From an uncultured Oscillospiraceae bacterium (GTDB lineage: Bacteria; Bacillota; Clostridia; Oscillospirales; Ruminococcaceae): a stretch of DNA of 35,265 nucleotides. This document shows, one piece after another, positions 29,495 through 35,265 of the stretch (position 1 is its first letter; each line of letters starts with the position of its first letter). The notes beneath the pieces are model-generated. The model was not told where the DNA came from. It made no database searches and worked only from the letters and a program-made list of their open reading frames with translations. The stretch covers positions 1 through 35,265 of the forward strand of contig CASFXA010000005.1 of NCBI GenBank assembly GCA_949298535.1, given 5' to 3'. A program made the translations under genes and the position numbers.

Positions 29495-30580
29495 TCAGCA
29501 GGCTGCCGGCACCAGCTGCCGCAGAGCCAGCCCCACCAGACGGCAATCAAACTGGGCCTTGAGCCGGCGGATATTCTCCCGCATCTGTTCCAGGGCCCCC
29601 GGATCCGCCAGCATCTGACGGATCTGCCGCAGACATTCCCGCTGGTTGCGGTCCAGCACCCGGCCTATCTGGTATCGGTCCAGCAGGCGGCTGTTGTTGA
29701 TCTCCTGCTGCAGGAAGGGGGAGAAGGCCAGCAGCGGAAGCTCGGAGCAGATGGTTTCGAACAGGGTGATTCCTCCCGGCTTGGAGAGGATGAGATCCGC
29801 CTGGGCCATATACCGGTGGACCTGGTCGGTATATCCCACAACGTGGATATTCTCATAACGGCCGCACAACCGGTCATAGGCCTTTTGATTGGAGCCGGTG
29901 ATGACGGTGGTGTGGACCCGGGGCAGAGCGTCCAGCTGCCGGTAAAAGCTGTCGGACCGGGGCAGCAGCCCCAAGCCGCCCCCCATAATCAGCAGCTCCT
30001 TTTGATCCCCGGGAACCTTGGTGCGATGGATGCGGCGAAATTCCGGACGCACCGGGATACCGCTGACCAAAATCTTTTCCCGGGGAACCCCTTGGGAGAC
30101 CAGTCCCTCCCGCACCAGCTCCAGCCCCACCAGATAGCAGTCGGTTCCGGGGCTGATCCACTCCCTGTGGGTGCTGATGTCGGTGATGCAGGTAATCAGA
30201 GGCAGAGCGCTGCCCGCGCGCTCCTTGTACAGGGAAACCAGCTGGGCGCAGAGGGGAAGGGTGGCAATGACGGCGTCTGGACGCTGCCAGGCAAGAAGAG
30301 ATTCCATTTTCTCCAACAGGTACCGTTCCAGTAGAAGGGGCAGCTCGCTTCCCGCTTTTTCGGTCATGCGGTAATAGGCGTTATAAAAACTGCTGCCCTT
30401 GCTCACCAGCAGGGAGAAGGCTTCATAAATGCTGTGGGAATAATCCGGTACGGCGTATTCAAAAAAGTCCATGACCTCTACCTGGGCCTGGATGAAGTCG
30501 TCCTGGATCTGGCGGGAGAGGGAGCGGGAGGCGGAGAAGTGTCCCATTCCAAATTTTCCGGTCAAAATCAGCAGCTTCAT
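29495..30580 (-). CDS. Diacylglycerol glycosyltransferase-like enzyme (MGDG synthase/UgtP family, GT28)
   Basis: A 361-residue GT-B glycosyltransferase. The N-terminal domain opens with GKFGMGHFSAS (8-18), the GxGH motif of MGDG synthase and processive diacylglycerol glucosyltransferase (UgtP), and includes CITDISTHREWISPG. The C-terminal domain has ILVSGIPVRPEF, LIMGGGLGLLP and the nucleotide-sugar site SKPGGITLFE. Such enzymes add glucose or galactose to diacylglycerol at the membrane, giving glycolipids that anchor lipoteichoic acid; the sugar used here is not readable. I choose ATG 30580 with AAGGA 10 nt upstream; a GTG three codons earlier is too close to it. The flippase-like gene follows 15 nt later. 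Confidence 0.9.
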   Translation of the reverse strand: MKLLILTGKFGMGHFSASRSLSRQIQDDFIQAQVEVMDFFEYAVPDYSHSIYEAFSLLVSKGSSFYNAYYRMTEKAGSELPLLLERYLLEKMESLLAWQRPDAVIATLPLCAQLVSLYKERAGSALPLITCITDISTHREWISPGTDCYLVGLELVREGLVSQGVPREKILVSGIPVRPEFRRIHRTKVPGDQKELLIMGGGLGLLPRSDSFYRQLDALPRVHTTVITGSNQKAYDRLCGRYENIHVVGYTDQVHRYMAQADLILSKPGGITLFETICSELPLLAFSPFLQQEINNSRLLDRYQIGRVLDRNQRECLRQIRQMLADPGALEQMRENIRRLKAQFDCRLVGLALRQLVPAAC

Positions 30581-30658
30581 AACCTTCACATCCTTTTTCA
30601 GCGAACAGAATCATGGCAGCTTTACCTGACGATGATTCTGATTTTACTTCCGTATTAT

Positions 30659-30681
30659 CTGTACTACTTCTATTAGTACAG
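30659..30681. promoter_or_regulatory. Palindromic operator candidate upstream of the glycosyltransferase
   Basis: CTGTACTA (30659-30666) and TAGTACAG (30674-30681) form a perfect 8-bp inverted repeat with a 7-nt spacer, about 80 nt before the glycosyltransferase start and next to a GATAAT sequence in the minus direction. Such symmetry fits a dimeric repressor, perhaps GntR type; the regulator is not in the window. Confidence 0.5.
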
Positions 30682-30892
30682 AACAAGGATAGCACATTTC
30701 CCACTCTTCTTCGGTGACAGGAAGGAGAAATATTTGTAAAAATTTTAAGAATTTCTTTCCTTAGGCAGAAAGAAAAAGGGGGAGGGGAGAGTTTGAAAAA
30801 ACTGCGTCCGGGGCCCCGTCCTTCCAACAGCTTTTTCAACTGATAAAACGAGATGCGCCCCACTGGATCTTCAGCCAAAGAGAAGAGGATGG

Positions 30893-30921
30893 TTGCGGTT
30901 TTTTCCTGTCTGTATTATGAT
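30893..30921 (+). promoter_or_regulatory. Promoter of the isochorismatase-like gene
   Basis: TTGCGG (30893-30898), 17-nt spacer, TATGAT (30916-30921), about 54 nt before GTG 30975. Confidence 0.5.
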
Positions 30922-30974
30922 GATAGCAACGAAAGCTCCATTTTTTCTGTAAGGCTTGGAAAGGATGTGTCATT

Positions 30975-31502
30975 GTGAGTAAAGTTTTAGTGGTGGTGGA
31001 TTATCAAAAGGATTTCGTGGACGGAGCGCTGGGCTTTCCCAAAGCGGCGGAGCTGGAGGAAGGAATCCGGAAGCTGGTGGAGGAATTTGTTTCCCAGGAC
31101 GCTCCGGTGGTTTTTACCCTGGACACCCATGGGGAGAACTACCTGGAAACCCGGGAGGGCAAGCATCTTCCGGTTCCCCACTGCCTCAAGGGCAGCGAAG
31201 GCTGGACCCTCTACGGAAGCCTGGACCATTACCGCAGCGCCAGCTATCCCCATGTATACCTGATGACAAAACCCTGCTTCGGCGCCCTCAACTGGAATTT
31301 TCTCAAGGAATATGAGCCCACAGAGGTGCATTTTGTGGGGGTGGTGACCAATATGTGCGTTATCAGCAATGCCATTCTGATGCAAACCACCTATCCTCAG
31401 GCGGAAATTGTGATTCATTCCCAGCTGTGCGCCAGCTTCGATCCGGAGATGCACCAAAAGGCTCTGGATGTGATGAAGGGCCTTCAAATGGAGATCCGCT
31501 GA
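30975..31502 (+). CDS. Nicotinamidase/isochorismatase-family cysteine hydrolase
   Basis: A 175-residue hydrolase. The triad expected for the family is present: Asp9 in VVVDYQKDFVDG, Lys99 in LMTKPCFGA, Cys128 in TNMCVISN. Asp50 and His52 (TLDTHGENY) and His69 (PHC) match the metal ligands of nicotinamidase PncA, which turns nicotinamide to nicotinate for NAD salvage, so this role is more likely than isochorismate hydrolysis; ureidoacrylate-type amide hydrolysis is not excluded. Size is slightly below PncA (about 210). The start is GTG 30975, with AAGGA about 10 nt upstream; no in-frame ATG suits the family N terminus. It stands alone with its own promoter. Confidence 0.9.
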   Translation: MSKVLVVVDYQKDFVDGALGFPKAAELEEGIRKLVEEFVSQDAPVVFTLDTHGENYLETREGKHLPVPHCLKGSEGWTLYGSLDHYRSASYPHVYLMTKPCFGALNWNFLKEYEPTEVHFVGVVTNMCVISNAILMQTTYPQAEIVIHSQLCASFDPEMHQKALDVMKGLQMEIR

Positions 31503-31702
31503 AAAATCCCAAAGGAGAGGCGGACATCGCTGAGGCGGTCAAGGCCATCCCCCGAAAGCCGCCTTTCTACGGAAAACGGGAAACGGTTCCTTTTCGCTTG
31601 TTCCCGCAGGACTGGGCGATGATATGGAGGGAAAAGACCTTCCCGGGATGGGGAGAACTGCCTGTCTCCCAGGCTGCGCCCCTTTCCATTCCCCTGCAAA
31701 CG

Positions 31703-31744
31703 AAAAATCCCACTGGAAAGATTGGACTTTCCAGTGGGATTTTT
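31703..31744. terminator. Bidirectional terminator between hydrolase and feo genes
   Basis: A perfect 18-bp inverted repeat, five A, TCCCACTGGAAAG, mirrored by CTTTCCAGTGGGA and five T, with loop ATTGGA. T-runs follow on both strands. On the minus strand it begins 15 nt after the last feo gene; on the plus strand it lies 200 nt after the hydrolase stop. Confidence 0.9.
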
Positions 31745-31758
31745 GCGTAATTGTGTTG

Positions 31759-31926
31759 TCAGCGCCGCTCCTGCCGGGAAGGACCGGAGGGACACCCGGC
31801 GCATCCGCCGGCGCAGCCGCTGCAGCCAGAGCAGCCGCCCTTTTTCCGCCTGCGGCGGATGCTGGCCAGCGCCAGGACCACCAGCAGCCCCAACAGCAAT
31901 AATACAAGCACATCCTGAATCCCCAT
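31759..31926 (-). CDS. FeoB-associated Cys-rich membrane protein (55 residues)
   Basis: A small gene: residues 4-22 form one membrane helix (VLVLLLLGLLVVLALAS), then a basic stop-transfer run RRRRKK, then a Cys-rich tail with five Cys at 32, 35, 38, 42 and 45 (GGCSGCSGCAGGCAGC). This is the layout of the FeoB_associated family, small partners of the ferrous iron transporter whose Cys tail may handle iron; direct function is unproven. ATG 31926 has AAAGGAG 8 nt upstream. It lies 31 nt after the feoB stop and ends just before a strong terminator, so it is the last gene of the feo operon. Confidence 0.9.
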   Translation of the reverse strand: MGIQDVLVLLLLGLLVVLALASIRRRRKKGGCSGCSGCAGGCAGCPSGPSRQERR

Positions 31927-31956
31927 AGCTCAGACTCCTTTCAGAGACGGGTGGGA

Positions 31957-33957
31957 TCAAAACAACAGCGCAAGGTGGTACACGCAAAAGGCGACACACC
32001 AGGCGATGACGGTTTGAGTGGCCATAATGCCGGTGGCTTTGATTCCGGAGCCATATTCCCGGCGGATGGCGGCGAAAGCAGCCACGCAGGGCATATACAG
32101 CAGCGTGAACACCAGGAAAGCCAGAGCGGCCTTGGGGGCGAAGATCTCCCCCAGCGCCACTGCCAGACCGGCGCTGTCGGCGGCTCCGGTGAGAACGGTG
32201 AGGGTGCTGACCACCGCCTCCTTGGCGGTCAGGCCGGTGACCAGGGCGGTGGAAGCCATCCAGTTGCCAAAGCCCAGGGGGGCGAAGATGGGGGCGATCA
32301 GGGAGCCCAGCATGGCCAGCATACTGTGGGCGCTGTCCTCCACCACATTGAAGCGGGTATCAAAGCTCTGGAGGACCCAGATGACAATAGTGGCCACAAA
32401 AATGACGGTGAAGGCCTTATGAATGAAATCCTTTGCCTTATCCCACATATGCAGGGCGATGGTTTTGGCGGAGGGAAGGCGATAGGCGGGCAGCTCCATG
32501 ACAAAGGGGATGGGTTGTCCCCGGAACAACGTGCTTTTCAGCGCAAGACCGTACAGGATGGCCACAACCATTCCCAGGAGATAGAGAAAAATCATCACCA
32601 GGGCGGCGTTGTCCGGGAAAAAAACCGAGGTAAACAGACCATAAACCGGCAGTTTTGCGCTGCAGGACATGAAGGGGGTGAGGATAATGGTCATCTTCCG
32701 GTCCCGCTCGCTGGAAAGGGTCCGGGAAGACATCACCGCCGGAACGGTGCAGCCAAAGCCGATGAGCATGGGGACAAAGGATTTTCCGGACAGTCCGATC
32801 TTTCGCAGCAGCTTGTCCATGACAAAGGCCACACGGGCCATATAACCGCTGTCCTCCAGCAGGGAGAGAAAGAAAAAGAGGATGAGAATGGTGGGCAGAA
32901 AGGAGAGAACGCTGCCCACGCCGGCAAAGATGCCGTTGATAATCAAGGATTGCAGCACCGGATTGATGCCATAGGCTGTCAGACCGGCATCCACCAGGGC
33001 AGTCACCTGATCCACCGCCAGAGCCATCAAATCACTGAGGAAGGAGCCAAACACCCCGAAGGTAAACCAGAACACCAGGGACATAATCAGCAAAAACAGG
33101 GGGATGGCCCAAACCGGATGGGTCAGCAGATTGTCGATTTTCACCGAGCGCTGCTGTTCCCGGGTTTCCTGAGGCTTGTGGACGGTGTCCCTGGTGAGCT
33201 TTTCAATATAGGTATACCGCATATCTGCCAGGGCTGCTTCCCGGTCGGTCCCCAGGGCCTGCTCCATCTCGGTGGTGATATGGACCAGCGTTTCCAGCTC
33301 GTTCTGGTTGAGGTGGAGGGCCTCAATGGTGGGCTGGTCATCTTCCACCAGCTTGGTGGCGGCAAAACGCACCGGCATCTTGATGGCCTGGGCATGGTCC
33401 TCAATGAGGTGGGCGATGCCGTGGATGGCCCGATGGACCTCCCCGGTGCAAAAATCCAGCCGGGCGGGGAGGATATGCTGTTCCCCCACCCGGAGAGCCT
33501 GGTCCACCAGCTCGGAGATGCCCTCGTTTTTGCTGGCGGAGATGGGGACAACCGGAATCCCCAGATCCTGGGCAAGGCGTTGGACGTCAATGGAACCGCC
33601 GGAGGAGGTCACCTCGTCCATCATGTTCAGCGCCAGCACCATGGGCAGCTGCAATTCCATCAGCTGAAGGGTCAGATAGAGATTTCGCTCGATGTTGGTG
33701 GCGTCCACAATATTGATAATGCCATCCGGCTTTTCCTTGAGCAAAAAGTCCCGGGTCACCACCTCCTCGGCGGTGTAGGGGGAGAGGGAATAAATCCCCG
33801 GCAGATCCACCACGGTGCTGTCGGTGCGGCGGATACGCCCCTCCTTCTTTTCCACTGTCACCCCGGGGAAGTTGCCCACGTGCTGATTGGAGCCGGTCAG
33901 CTGGTTGAACAGGGTGGTTTTGCCGCAGTTCTGGTTGCCGATGAGGGCGAAAATCAT
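31957..33957 (-). CDS. feoB: Ferrous iron transporter B
   Basis: A 666-residue membrane GTPase that takes up Fe(II). The N-terminal G domain shows G1 GNQNCGKT (7-14), G3 DLPG (51-54) and G4 NMMD (111-114), then a helical regulatory domain to about residue 270. The membrane part carries the Gate motifs, including a Cys in GFGCTVPAVMSSR and the second in FMSCSAKLPVY, and a last GLTAKEAVVSTL segment. It is shorter than E. coli FeoB (773) as usual in Gram-positives. ATG 33957 overlaps the feoA stop as ATGA with AAGGAGG 7 nt upstream, so translation is coupled. Confidence 0.98.
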   Translation of the reverse strand: MIFALIGNQNCGKTTLFNQLTGSNQHVGNFPGVTVEKKEGRIRRTDSTVVDLPGIYSLSPYTAEEVVTRDFLLKEKPDGIINIVDATNIERNLYLTLQLMELQLPMVLALNMMDEVTSSGGSIDVQRLAQDLGIPVVPISASKNEGISELVDQALRVGEQHILPARLDFCTGEVHRAIHGIAHLIEDHAQAIKMPVRFAATKLVEDDQPTIEALHLNQNELETLVHITTEMEQALGTDREAALADMRYTYIEKLTRDTVHKPQETREQQRSVKIDNLLTHPVWAIPLFLLIMSLVFWFTFGVFGSFLSDLMALAVDQVTALVDAGLTAYGINPVLQSLIINGIFAGVGSVLSFLPTILILFFFLSLLEDSGYMARVAFVMDKLLRKIGLSGKSFVPMLIGFGCTVPAVMSSRTLSSERDRKMTIILTPFMSCSAKLPVYGLFTSVFFPDNAALVMIFLYLLGMVVAILYGLALKSTLFRGQPIPFVMELPAYRLPSAKTIALHMWDKAKDFIHKAFTVIFVATIVIWVLQSFDTRFNVVEDSAHSMLAMLGSLIAPIFAPLGFGNWMASTALVTGLTAKEAVVSTLTVLTGAADSAGLAVALGEIFAPKAALAFLVFTLLYMPCVAAFAAIRREYGSGIKATGIMATQTVIAWCVAFCVYHLALLF

Positions 33958-34199
33958 TTCCGCTCCTCCTTCCCATCCACAGGTTCCACAGTGATTTTGG
34001 AGGCCTCTTCCTTACGCAGGGTCAATTCATAGCTGCGCAGATAGATTTCAATGGGGTCCCCCATGGGCGCCACTTTACGAACCATCACCCGGGTTTTGGG
34101 GGTCAGGCCCATGTCCAGCAGCCGGCGGCGCAGCACCCCGCTGCCTCCTACGGTGGTGATGATGCCGGCGGAACCGGTCTTCAATTGGTCCAGTGTCAT
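33954..34199 (-). CDS. feoA: Ferrous iron transport protein A
   Basis: An 81-residue SH3-like cytosolic protein that assists FeoB. Typical features are MTLDQLKTGSAGIITTVGG at the start, the central RRRLLDMGLTPKTRVMV and the late GDPIEIYLRSYELTLRKEEASKI. The likely start is ATG 34199; a TTG at 34208 in frame is possible, and neither has an ideal ribosome binding site (GAGG-type sequences lie 3-13 nt upstream). It leads the feoA-feoB-Cys-rich peptide operon. Confidence 0.95.
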   Translation of the reverse strand: MTLDQLKTGSAGIITTVGGSGVLRRRLLDMGLTPKTRVMVRKVAPMGDPIEIYLRSYELTLRKEEASKITVEPVDGKEERK

Positions 34200-34220
34200 A
34201 TGCCTCAACCGTCCTCAATG

Positions 34221-34239
34221 TTAGATTAGGCTAACTTAT
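34221..34239. promoter_or_regulatory. DtxR/IdeR-type iron box upstream of feoA
   Basis: TTAGATTAGGCTAACTTAT agrees with the DtxR/IdeR consensus TTAGGTTAGGCTAACCTAA at 16 of 19 positions. It lies 22 nt before the feoA start and about 30 nt after the predicted transcription start, where a bound metal repressor would block elongation. The regulator gene is not in the window. Confidence 0.7.
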
Positions 34240-34274
34240 TTTCCGAAAGAAAACGGCTTTTCGCCGCAGGATAA

Positions 34275-34303
34275 ATTTTAGTGTATCCCAGCGGAAAAGT
34301 CAA
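34275..34303 (-). promoter_or_regulatory. Promoter of the feo operon
   Basis: On the minus strand TTGACT (34303-34298), 17-nt spacer, TAAAAT (34280-34275). Leader of about 68 nt before feoA, containing the iron box. Confidence 0.7.
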
Positions 34304-34362
34304 TGTATTTGGTCGCTTTTCTTGGGAAAAGGGGGAGATTCGTCGCCAGAGACAAAATTTTC

Positions 34363-34390
34363 TTGACTTTGCCCAGGAGAACAGTATAAT
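34363..34390 (+). promoter_or_regulatory. Promoter of the metal exporter gene
   Basis: TTGACT (34363-34368), 16-nt spacer, perfect TATAAT (34385-34390). Transcription would start near 34397, inside the Fur-family-like palindrome. Confidence 0.75.
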
Positions 34391-34394
34391 AAAT

Positions 34395-34415
34395 AAATGC
34401 GAATGATTTGCATTT
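34395..34415. promoter_or_regulatory. Fur-family (Fur/Zur/PerR-type) operator candidate
   Basis: AAATGCGAATGATTTGCATTT is a 21-bp palindrome with one mismatched pair. Its core TGCGAAT-G-ATTTGCA matches the Fur 7-1-7 box TGATAAT-N-ATTATCA at the outer TG/CA and inner AAT/ATT positions. It overlaps the expected transcription start of the exporter, ideal for repression. Which metal is sensed cannot be told. Confidence 0.55.
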
Positions 34416-34449
34416 GCTTTTAATGGGATTTTTGGAAGGAAATTTGACT

Positions 34450-35265
34450 GTGGAACTGATTTTACACCTGCTGGAAGACGCCTTGATGGATACGCTGAAG
34501 ATGCTCCCCTTTCTTTTTGGCGCCTATTTGCTGATGGAATATTTGGAGCATCATTCCTCCGGCCAGATGGAGCGGCTGCTGGCCGCGTCCAATAAAAGCG
34601 GCCCGGTCACCGGAGCGCTGCTGGGGTGCGTTCCTCAATGCGGCTTTTCCGTGGCGGCGGCCAACCTTTACTGCGGCAGGGTCATCACCCCCGGCACCCT
34701 GCTGGCGGTCTTCTTTTCCACCTCGGACGAGGCGGTGCCCCTGCTGTTGGCCAGCCCCGGCGGAGTGCCGGTGCTGCTGCGGCTGATGGCCTGGAAGGTG
34801 GCGCTGGGAGCAGCCTTGGGGCTGGGAGTGGACGCCTTCCTCCGCAGCCGGGGAAGACTGCCGGGAGCCCGGGATCCCCAGGCGATGGAGGAGCTGTGCG
34901 AGGATTGCCACTGCGAGGAGCGGGGCGTTCTCCGTTCCGCCCTGCATCACACGGCGGAGATTTTTGTTTTCCTTTTTCTCACCACCCTGGTGTTGGGAGG
35001 CGTGCTGGAACTGATTGGGGAGGACCGCCTTTCCCTGGTGCTGATGGAAGGAAGTATCTTGCAGCCGGCGTTGGCGGGAATCATTGGCCTGATCCCCAAC
35101 TGCGGCGCGTCGGTGCTGCTGACCCAGCTGCTGCTGGACGGCACCCTCAGCTTTGGCGCGGCGCTGGCGGGGCTGTCCACCAACGCTGGCGTGGGTCTGC
35201 TGGTGCTGCTGCGGGTGGGCAGACGCCATCAGGGGCGAAATTTGCAGCTGATGGGGGTGCTGTAT
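34450..35265 (+). CDS. ArsP_2-type putative heavy-metal exporter (truncated by window edge)
   Basis: The first 272 residues of a polytopic membrane protein; the frame is open to the window end. It matches the '10TM heavy-metal exporter' family (ArsP_2), annotated variously as arsenic efflux protein or manganese transporter. Signature segments are LLGCVPQCGFSVAAANLY (Cys60, Cys64) and, in the second half, GLIPNCGASVLLTQLLL (Cys218) followed by SFGAALAGLSTNAGVGLLVLLR, an internal duplication. Between them a loop ELCEDCHCEE (149-157) holds Cys150, 153, 155 and His154, a likely metal site. The start is GTG 34450, with GGAAGGA 9 nt upstream. Its own promoter carries a Fur-family-like box and it is divergent from feoAB, so metal control is likely. 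Confidence 0.85.
   Translation, partial: MELILHLLEDALMDTLKMLPFLFGAYLLMEYLEHHSSGQMERLLAASNKSGPVTGALLGCVPQCGFSVAAANLYCGRVITPGTLLAVFFSTSDEAVPLLLASPGGVPVLLRLMAWKVALGAALGLGVDAFLRSRGRLPGARDPQAMEELCEDCHCEERGVLRSALHHTAEIFVFLFLTTLVLGGVLELIGEDRLSLVLMEGSILQPALAGIIGLIPNCGASVLLTQLLLDGTLSFGAALAGLSTNAGVGLLVLLRVGRRHQGRNLQLMGVLY

Larger units (their letters stand above)
30581..30974. other. Divergent intergenic region, glycosyltransferase and hydrolase genes
   Basis: About 390 bases with a palindrome near 30659-30681, in the expected control region of the glycosyltransferase gene, and a promoter for the plus-strand hydrolase at 30893-30921. The middle is GA/CT-rich. No gene is seen; a minus frame through it overlaps the glycosyltransferase start and looks random. 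Confidence 0.5.

Noticed and set aside
30459-30878. 139-codon minus-strand frame before the glycosyltransferase
   Set aside because: It overlaps the true start of the glycosyltransferase in another frame and reads through the promoter region.
31951-34032. 693-codon plus-strand frame antisense to feoB and part of feoA
   Set aside because: His/Gly/Gln-rich nonsense composition opposite feoB; shadow of the real genes.

Overview
The window looks like a chromosomal segment of a GC-rich, anaerobic, low-copy-promoter Bacillota, most likely a clostridial (Oscillospirales-type) gut bacterium. The reasons are strong AGGAGG-type ribosome binding sites on most genes, several TTG/GTG starts, DUF4358-like and other Ser/Glu-rich lipoproteins, ferredoxin-type aldo/keto reductase, an Rnf-like membrane cluster, FeoA/FeoB with a tiny Cys-rich FeoB partner, and an ECF sigma/anti-sigma pair. 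This is inference from gene content; no phylogenetic marker was tested. I see no tRNA, rRNA, CRISPR array, transposase, integrase or phage gene.

Layout. (1) 1-3209: the end of an unknown gene and a TTG-started lipoprotein (+), then a convergent DUF4358-like lipoprotein (-). (2) 3497-11071: a catabolic neighbourhood: RraA-type aldolase (+), MFS transporter (-), LysR regulator (+), an uncharacterised 85-aa protein with an AmiE/AmiF-like amidase (-), and an AbgB-like M20 amidohydrolase followed by a threonine/serine-dehydratase-type PLP enzyme (-). Palindromes lie in the regulator and amidase promoters. (3) 11247-14245: a four-gene ECF sigma operon (sigma, anti-sigma, two membrane proteins) with every junction overlapping; the last protein carries eight 11-residue coiled-coil repeats. 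(4) 14452-19895: rpe, four Rnf-like genes (C, D and two Rnf-Nqr-domain subunits) and a membrane-anchored DUF4015-like glycosidase, apparently one operon. The Rnf-like set lacks RnfB and RnfG, and the membrane subunits lack the cofactor residues expected from canonical Rnf. (5) 20103-21230: an Fe-S aldo/keto reductase (+), followed by 1.2 kb without a convincing gene that holds a dense array of perfect hairpins. (6) 22477-27791: bcp, a YihY/BrkB-type membrane protein, malQ and glgP, all (-), in glycogen/maltodextrin use and peroxide defence. (7) 28009-30580: a small possible Spo0E-like protein, a flippase-like membrane protein and a diacylglycerol glycosyltransferase-like enzyme (-). (8) 30975-31502: a nicotinamidase/isochorismatase-like hydrolase (+). 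(9) 31759-35265: feoA-feoB-FeoB-associated peptide (-) and a divergent, right-truncated ArsP_2-type metal exporter (+); the shared promoter region has a DtxR/IdeR-like box on the feo side and a Fur-family-like box on the exporter side.

The most unusual items are the stripped-down Rnf-like complex, the hairpin array at 21904-22163, the two different metal-regulator boxes, the hendecad-repeat protein of the sigma operon, and the LysR/amidase/peptidase/dehydratase catabolic set.
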